From: an uncultured Erysipelotrichaceae bacterium
GTDB taxonomy: Bacteria; Bacillota_I; Bacilli_A; RF39; UBA660
Assembly: GCA_902782915.1 (NCBI GenBank)
Contig: CACZOV010000137.1
Location: 1 to 20,130 of the forward strand
Direction: 5' to 3'
DNA length: 20,130 nt
Numbering within the stretch: position 1 is the first letter of the stretch; every line of letters starts with the position of its first letter. The translations under genes were made by a program, and so were the position numbers. This document shows positions 16,156 to 20,130 of the stretch, in pieces. Under the pieces are notes generated by a model. The model was not told where the DNA came from, did not search any database, and saw only the letters and a list, made by a program, of their open reading frames with translations.

Positions 16156-16184
16156 AGTATATCATATTTAGCTAATCTTTTAAA
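16156..16184 (-). promoter_or_regulatory. promoter of uvrA
   Basis: Minus strand TTTAAA (16179-16184), 17-base spacer, TATACT (16156-16161), about 24 bases before the ATG. No SOS (DinR/LexA type GAAC-N4-GTTC) box was seen around it. Between it and the next gene (16185-16320) I see only AT-rich spacer. Confidence 0.55.
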
Positions 16185-16320
16185 TAGGTAAAAATTAGAA
16201 AAAAGATCTTTATATTTAAATATTTCATTTCAGTTATTAATAAAAACACTTGAAAAAGATATGATGCGTATCAAATTCAAATGTCTAAATTTGCTTATTT
16301 TTGTATTATTAAAAATTTAT

Positions 16321-16343
16321 ATATTTTGAAATTAACAAAATAT
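16321..16343 (-). terminator. weak terminator of the unknown two-gene operon
   Basis: 8-bp stem ATATTTTG/CAAAATAT (16321-16328 with 16336-16343), 7-base loop holding the stop codon of the 91-residue gene; an interrupted T-rich stretch follows on the minus strand. Confidence 0.45.
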
Positions 16344-16607
16344 TGAAAAGTCTTCTTTTAAGAGTTCTAATTCTTCATTGGTATATCTATTTATTTTATT
16401 TTTGAATTCATCATAATCAATTAAAAAAATATCCAAACGATTTAATAATAAATACTTAATATCAAACTCTTTATTATTTAATTCTTCTATAATTTTAATA
16501 ACATTATTTTTCTTATATATAATATTAGAAAGTATTTTATTATCATAATGACTTTTTATAAAATTAAGATCTTCTTTTGTTAATCCATAGTCTAATAAAT
16601 AATCCAT
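16332..16607 (-). CDS. small protein, possibly mTERF-like helical repeat, 91 aa
   Basis: Not confidently recognised. All-helical by composition, acidic, rich in Leu, Ile, Asn, Lys and Asp. It shows a two-unit pattern: DYGLTKEDLNFI...ILSNII, then NVIKIIEELN...IKYLLLNRLDIFLIDYDEFKNKI. The L-x(2)-G-x(3)-E-D-L and later LLLNRLDIFL spacing resembles mTERF-type helical repeats; this is only an impression. ATG at 16607 is chosen over the open frame to 16652 because a perfect AGGAGG lies 7 bases upstream and is itself inside the end of the upstream gene. One base separates the two genes, so translation is coupled. Confidence 0.72.
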   Translation of the reverse strand: MDYLLDYGLTKEDLNFIKSHYDNKILSNIIYKKNNVIKIIEELNNKEFDIKYLLLNRLDIFLIDYDEFKNKINRYTNEELELLKEDFSIFC

Positions 16608-16608
16608 A

Positions 16609-17805
16609 TTATAATCCTCCTTTAAGAGTCGATGAATGAGATAATATTTCATTTACTTTTTCTTCAGTTAATTCTCCTAGCTCATCTGGATAAACGATTA
16701 TTAATTGTTTTCTTATTGTATGAATTAAATTTAAAGCTTCTTGCTCTTTTAAGATTAAGTCATCTAATATAGAATAAAGTAATCCAATAAATAGCATTTT
16801 ATTATCATTTTCTTTATTTACTCTAATATATTGATTAAATCTCTTTAGAACTTTTTCTTTGGAAACAAGGATATTATTGATATTATATGTCACTTTATCT
16901 TCAGATAAATAGAACTGATCTAATATTTTAATAAAGGGATGAATTACAAGTTCTTGTTCTGGAATAAGAATTTGCCTCAAATCTTGATATTTCTGATCAT
17001 CAAATAAAGAAATTTTATAAACATCAATTATTTCCTGATAATTATCTTCAGTTATACCATATCCATCATATAAAAATAAGTTTTTTGACAAATGTTTTCT
17101 TTTATAATTAAATTTATTATCCTTAGCATATTTTAATCGATAGAAGAATGCATTATCTTTAATTTCTAGTAGTTTTCTTGGATTTTCTTTAAAATAAGAA
17201 TATAATCCACTTTCAATTATTTTGTTTAATTTATCTTCTAAGTCTACAATTGTTAAGCATTCAATGGAATTCGTTGTAATATTAATTCTATATTTTTTAA
17301 AAATTTGATGATTATTTCTTATTAAATTACCATTTGTTATATAATAAGTTGGTTCAATTTTAGATAAATCTATCCCAAGGTTAATATAGTTTAAATTATT
17401 AATAAAATCCTCATATGATCCAGAAAATAGTTTATAGAATTCATCATCTATTAAAAAATCTTTTAAATTAAACTTTATTCCATTTGAAACGAATATATTT
17501 GGTAACATCTTATTTAATTTAATATTTCTAAATTGACAAATTCCAATAACATTGTTAACAATATCTAAGGTAGATAATACCATTAAAACAATAAATATTT
17601 TTTTATTATCTTCTATATTACTAAAAATAAAACTTAATTCTTTAATATTTTTTAAACTATTATATTTTTGTTCAAATTTCTCTTTATTGTTTTGATAGAA
17701 ATCTTTTAATATCTCTATTTCTAAATTATTAAAACTATTATTTTCAAAAATTTCTGTTAAAAACTCACTTGATGATACTTCTTGAAGATTTGATTCAGAT
17801 TCCAT
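16609..17805 (-). CDS. large hypothetical protein, 398 aa, operon with the 91-aa protein
   Basis: Not recognised. Cytoplasmic by appearance, acidic N-terminal 30 residues (ESESNLQEVSSSEF), mostly helical, very rich in Asn, Ile, Leu, Lys and Glu, only two or so Cys. One hydrophobic stretch (KIFIVLMVLSTLDIVNNVIGI, about residues 67-87 from this start) may be a buried helix. The stretch IKLNKMLPNIF after NNVIGICQF recalls the NVIKII...LLLNRLDIF pattern in the downstream 91-residue protein, so they may share a repeat. The start is uncertain: ATG 17805 and TTG 17829 (8 residues longer) both lack a ribosome site, and the frame stays open to about 17895. An extended -10 promoter at 17887 supports transcription from just upstream. 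No nuclease, kinase or binding motif could be seen. Confidence 0.7.
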   Translation of the reverse strand: MESESNLQEVSSSEFLTEIFENNSFNNLEIEILKDFYQNNKEKFEQKYNSLKNIKELSFIFSNIEDNKKIFIVLMVLSTLDIVNNVIGICQFRNIKLNKMLPNIFVSNGIKFNLKDFLIDDEFYKLFSGSYEDFINNLNYINLGIDLSKIEPTYYITNGNLIRNNHQIFKKYRINITTNSIECLTIVDLEDKLNKIIESGLYSYFKENPRKLLEIKDNAFFYRLKYAKDNKFNYKRKHLSKNLFLYDGYGITEDNYQEIIDVYKISLFDDQKYQDLRQILIPEQELVIHPFIKILDQFYLSEDKVTYNINNILVSKEKVLKRFNQYIRVNKENDNKMLFIGLLYSILDDLILKEQEALNLIHTIRKQLIIVYPDELGELTEEKVNEILSHSSTLKGGL

Positions 17806-17886
17806 TATACTATTTTCTTGAACTAACAAATTATTTTGATTATAATTTTCAAATACTTTTTTATTATGATTTATTATTTCATAATC

Positions 17887-17895
17887 ATTATATCA
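17887..17895 (-). promoter_or_regulatory. extended -10 promoter of the unknown two-gene operon
   Basis: Minus strand TGATATAAT (TGn plus perfect TATAAT). The transcript would begin near 17880, about 50-75 bases upstream of the two candidate start codons, with no Shine-Dalgarno site in that leader. Confidence 0.55.
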
Positions 17896-17912
17896 TAAAA
17901 AATGTTTTTAAT

Positions 17913-17953
17913 AAAAAATATCTTTATATTTTGTTTTTAGTTAAAGATATTTT
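17913..17953 (-). terminator. Rho-independent terminator of the YitT-like gene
   Basis: Minus strand: perfect 12-bp stem (17942-17953 with 17915-17926), 15-base loop, short T run after it. The stem includes the stop codon of the YitT-like gene. A-T pairs dominate. Confidence 0.7.
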
Positions 17954-18514
17954 CTTATATAAAATCAAATTAATTATAAAACTATTAAGGATTATAACTA
18001 TAAAAGAATAAATAAAATTATTCATTCCAAATAAAATTAAATTTAAAACCATAATAATTCCATTTATAAATAAATTAATAGTACCTATTTTAATATTTAA
18101 GTATTTATTTAAAAGAGGTCCAAGTAAATTAATACCAGATATGCTAAACCCTAATTTATAAATAAAACCATTTGAAATACCCGATAAAATTCCAACTATT
18201 AAAATGTTTATTAAAAATATATTAAAATTAAAACTTAGTTTGCTAGTTACTTTTATAAATAAAGGATATATAATTGTCGAGATTATAAGTCCTAAAGTCA
18301 TTTTTCGATTTAATAAAAGTATACTTAATAATAGCATAACAAAATTTATTATTAAAATAATAAGAGAATTATCAATATTAGTAAGATTATTTATAATAAT
18401 TGATAAACCATTTGTTCCTCCACATACTAATTTTAAAGGTTTTAAAAATAAATTAAAATTTAAAGCTGAAATTAATAACAATAGTATTAAAAATAAATAT
18501 TCTTTATATTTCAT
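17924..18514 (-). CDS. short YitT-family membrane protein
   Basis: 196 residues with about six membrane helices and almost no soluble part. The N-terminal NFNLFLKPLKLVCGGTNGLSIIINN stretch is the YitT/DUF161 hallmark (Asn-x-Phe, Pro, then Gly-Gly-x-x-Gly), repeated in part at GFSISGINLL. Typical YitT proteins are about 280 residues with a C-terminal DUF2179 domain; that domain is absent and the gene ends at a terminator, so this is a membrane-only form rather than an obvious truncation. Function of the family is unknown. ATG at 18514 follows GAGGTGAT directly; a GTG two codons earlier is not needed. The ribosome site abuts the T tract of the prfB terminator. Confidence 0.75.
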   Translation of the reverse strand: MKYKEYLFLILLLLISALNFNLFLKPLKLVCGGTNGLSIIINNLTNIDNSLIILIINFVMLLLSILLLNRKMTLGLIISTIIYPLFIKVTSKLSFNFNIFLINILIVGILSGISNGFIYKLGFSISGINLLGPLLNKYLNIKIGTINLFINGIIMVLNLILFGMNNFIYSFIVIILNSFIINLILYKKISLTKNKI

Positions 18515-18523
18515 AATCACCTC

Positions 18524-18554
18524 AAAAAAATAAGTAGGTTTATACTACTTATTT
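18524..18554 (-). terminator. Rho-independent terminator of prfB
   Basis: Minus strand: perfect 10-bp stem (18545-18554 with 18528-18537), 7-base loop, T tract 18524-18527 plus the stem end. The stem begins next to the prfB stop codon at 18545-18547. Confidence 0.85.
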
Positions 18555-19649
18555 ACATTTAATTTTAAATAACTTTCTATAAATTCATCCAAATCTCCAT
18601 CTAATACTTTTGTAACATTACTTGTTTCAAAATTGGTTCTATGATCTTTTACTAAACTATATGGATGCATAACATAACTTCTTATTTGACTACCAAATTC
18701 TATATTTAAATTCTCACCTTTAACATTATTTAATTCTTTATTTTGTTTTTCTATTTCAAGAGCTTTTAATTTACTTTTTAACATAGAGATTGCTTCTTCT
18801 CGATTTTGAATTTGACTCCTTTGATTCTGACAAGATACAACAATTTTAGTTGGCAAATGAGTAATACGAACAGCACTATCTGTAGTATTTACATGTTGTC
18901 CACCTGCACCACTACTACGATAAACATCAATTTTTAAATCTTTTTCATCAATTTTAACATCACTAACTTCCAAGAATTCTGGTATAACATCAACTGATGC
19001 AAATGATGTATGACGTTTATTATTAGCATCAAATGGAGAAAGTCTTACAAGTCTATGTACTCCTTTTTCACATTTTAAATAACCATAGGCATATACCCCT
19101 ATTACTTTTAAAGAAACACTTTTTATACCAGTTTCTTCTCCTTCAAGATAAGAAATTAATTCATATTTAAAATTATGTCTTTCTAAATACCTTAAATACA
19201 TCCTATAAAGCATATTAGTCCAATCACATGCTTCCGTTCCACCTGCTCCAGAATGAAGTTCTAAGATACAATTATTCTTATCATATGAATCATTTAATAA
19301 AGTAAACAATTCTATAGAAGAAATCTTTTTATTTATATCAGTAAGATCACTAATAACACTTTCTAAAGTATTAGAATCAAATTCTAACTCTAGTATTTCA
19401 AGTATTTCTAAATCATCAGTTATACTCTTTCTTAAGTCAATATTATTATGAACAATTTCTTTTAAATTATTTAATTCATCCATAACTTTATCAACATATT
19501 TTTTATCATTCCAAAAATTAGGATCTCTTGTAATTAATTCTAATTCTTTAATTCTTTCTTGCTTTTTATCTACGTCAAAGTAACCTCCATAGTTCCTTAC
19601 TTCGATCATTTAACTTTATAAGCTCATTTTTTATTTCATTTAATTCCAT
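18545..19649 (-). CDS. prfB: peptide chain release factor 2, with programmed +1 frameshift
   Basis: RF2 ends translation at UAA and UGA codons. The gene is in two frames: ATG at 19649 (GAGGT upstream) reads 24 codons to CTT, then meets an in-frame TGA (19575-19577); skipping one base continues from GAC at 19576 to the TAG at 18545. The joined product is 367 residues, like other RF2s. The recognition tripeptide SPF (204-206) marks RF2 rather than RF1, and GGQ (249-251) is the peptidyl-hydrolysis motif. The frameshift makes synthesis rise when RF2 is scarce. The second frame alone starts unnaturally (MIEVRNYGGYF is out of homology), confirming the shift. Upstream is an RDD gene rather than the frequent secA neighbour. 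Confidence 0.97.
19574..19588 (-). promoter_or_regulatory. prfB +1 programmed frameshift site
   Basis: Minus strand GGAGG, 3-base spacer TTA, then CTT TGA C. This is the classic layout: an internal Shine-Dalgarno pairing just before the slippery CTT (19578-19580), an in-frame UGA with a C after it as poor terminator context, and re-reading as CTT, skip T, GAC. Confidence 0.96.
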
Positions 19650-19667
19650 AATATCTACCTCTCATAT

Positions 19668-19676
19668 AATATATCA
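19668..19676 (-). promoter_or_regulatory. probable extended -10 promoter of prfB
   Basis: Minus strand TGATATATT (TGn plus TATATT), about 20 bases before the prfB ATG. The -35 region falls in the DnaA-box hairpin at 19690-19712. Confidence 0.45.
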
Positions 19677-19681
19677 TATCT

Positions 19682-19712
19682 AAAAAAAATTATCCACAAT
19701 CATTGTGGATAA
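19682..19712 (-). terminator. terminator of the RDD gene formed by two inverted DnaA boxes
   Basis: Minus strand: 10-bp stem TTATCCACAA/TTGTGGATAA (19703-19712 with 19690-19699), 3-base loop, eight Ts (19682-19689): a good Rho-independent terminator after the RDD stop. The arms contain perfect DnaA boxes, TTATCCACA at 19690-19698 and its reverse complement at 19704-19712, 5 bases apart. Whether DnaA binds is unknown; the terminator role is the safer call. Confidence 0.85.
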
Positions 19713-19728
19713 AACTATTTTTATAATA

Positions 19729-20130
19729 CTATTTTTCAAGTGTCTTTTTAATTAAGGATACATCTTGCATTTTAGAATCTTTATTTTCTATTTCTAAAGA
19801 GTTTTCATTATCATCTACATAATCATTTAAAGAAATAACTCTGGTACTTGCAATTAGATCATGTATTCCTCGTCCATCTTCTCTAAGTAAAATCATTACT
19901 AAGGAAATTAAATATATTCCTCCAAACAAATATGTTGTTATATCATTTACTTTAATATAAATTGACTTTTTTAAAATTAAAATTAAAATTATTCCTAATG
20001 TATTCATAAAAACAGAATTTATTAATAATGATCTTATTAAATAATTATTCATAGTTATTTTTTTGTTTTTAATAGGAATTATTTTTAAATTCATTAATTT
20101 TTTTCCTAATGTTTGACCATTCATAAAATA
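19729..20130 (-). CDS. RDD-family membrane protein, 3' part
   Basis: Runs off the right edge; the visible 134 residues start mid-protein (YFMNGQTLGKKLMNLKI, where NGQTLGK is an internal RDD motif, so the Met there is not the start). Two membrane segments follow (about visible residues 30-52 and 62-80), then REDGRGIHDLIASTRVI, the family's conserved end. After that is a charged Asp/Glu/Asn/Lys tail of about 35 residues. RDD proteins are small membrane proteins named for Arg-Asp-Asp; some act in cation/proton exchange, most are uncharacterised. Ends in TAG ahead of the DnaA-box hairpin. Confidence 0.9.
   Translation of the reverse strand, partial: YFMNGQTLGKKLMNLKIIPIKNKKITMNNYLIRSLLINSVFMNTLGIILILILKKSIYIKVNDITTYLFGGIYLISLVMILLREDGRGIHDLIASTRVISLNDYVDDNENSLEIENKDSKMQDVSLIKKTLEK

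Noticed and set aside
16133..16200. SOS box before uvrA
   Set aside because: No GAAC-N4-GTTC-like dyad found near the promoter.
16185..16310. Short minus-strand frame between uvrA and the 91-residue gene
   Set aside because: About 25-30 codons, no start codon and no ribosome site; taken as AT-rich spacer.
18545..19649. prfB as a frameshifted pseudogene
   Set aside because: The break is the standard programmed CTT-TGA-C site with its internal Shine-Dalgarno; the joined protein is full length.
1..20130. Genetic code 4 (UGA as Trp), as in Mycoplasma
   Set aside because: RF2 is present and intact, Trp codons checked in gap and uvrA are TGG, and genes are full length under the standard code.

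Overview
The window is very AT-rich, gene-dense bacterial chromosome (roughly a quarter to 30% G+C by eye) with Gram-positive type Shine-Dalgarno sites, short A/T-flanked hairpin terminators and a classic firmicute gene set (uvrA, lgt, whiA, clpP, ftsEX, gap, prfB, CIRCE-controlled clp gene). It reads as a low-GC Firmicute of the Bacilli/Erysipelotrichia/RF39-like kind. It is not a Mycoplasma-type UGA=Trp genome: Trp is TGG in the codons I checked, and an intact RF2 gene (prfB) is present. No mobile element, phage, CRISPR array, tRNA or rRNA was seen, and no gene-free stretch exceeds 300 bases.

All genes except clpP and the CarD-like gene lie on the minus strand. From left to right: the 5' part of a ClpB-type disaggregase that lacks the usual N-terminal domain, behind a HrcA/CIRCE-controlled promoter (1-810); two small membrane proteins, DUF2752 and zinc-ribbon/DUF4190 (836-1634); ftsX and ftsE, the cell-division/peptidoglycan-hydrolase activating ABC pair (1704-3288); a metabolic unit read as TGS-domain nucleoside kinase, GAPDH, then a Pro/Asn-rich membrane-anchored protein (3381-6551); and an ion-transporter-superfamily permease (6673-8088) divergent from clpP. 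A CarD-like transcription regulator (9081-9572) converges on whiA, which follows lgt.

The right half holds a small unknown protein (11402-11665), two tandem Tim44-like/zinc-ribbon paralogues (11730-13271), uvrA, a two-gene operon of unknown function (16332-17805), a short YitT-like membrane protein, prfB with its programmed +1 frameshift, and the 3' part of an RDD membrane protein that runs off the right edge.

Genes are packed so tightly that most terminator hairpins begin at or within the stop codon of the gene they end, and some promoters are partly embedded in the preceding gene's terminator. The points most worth a second look are: an inverted pair of perfect DnaA boxes that also forms the terminator between the RDD gene and prfB; the absence of UGA among the 21 visible stop codons, the only UGA found being the prfB frameshift site; the Tim44/zinc-ribbon duplication; and the two-gene operon of unknown function. 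I did not find a clearly new multi-gene system.
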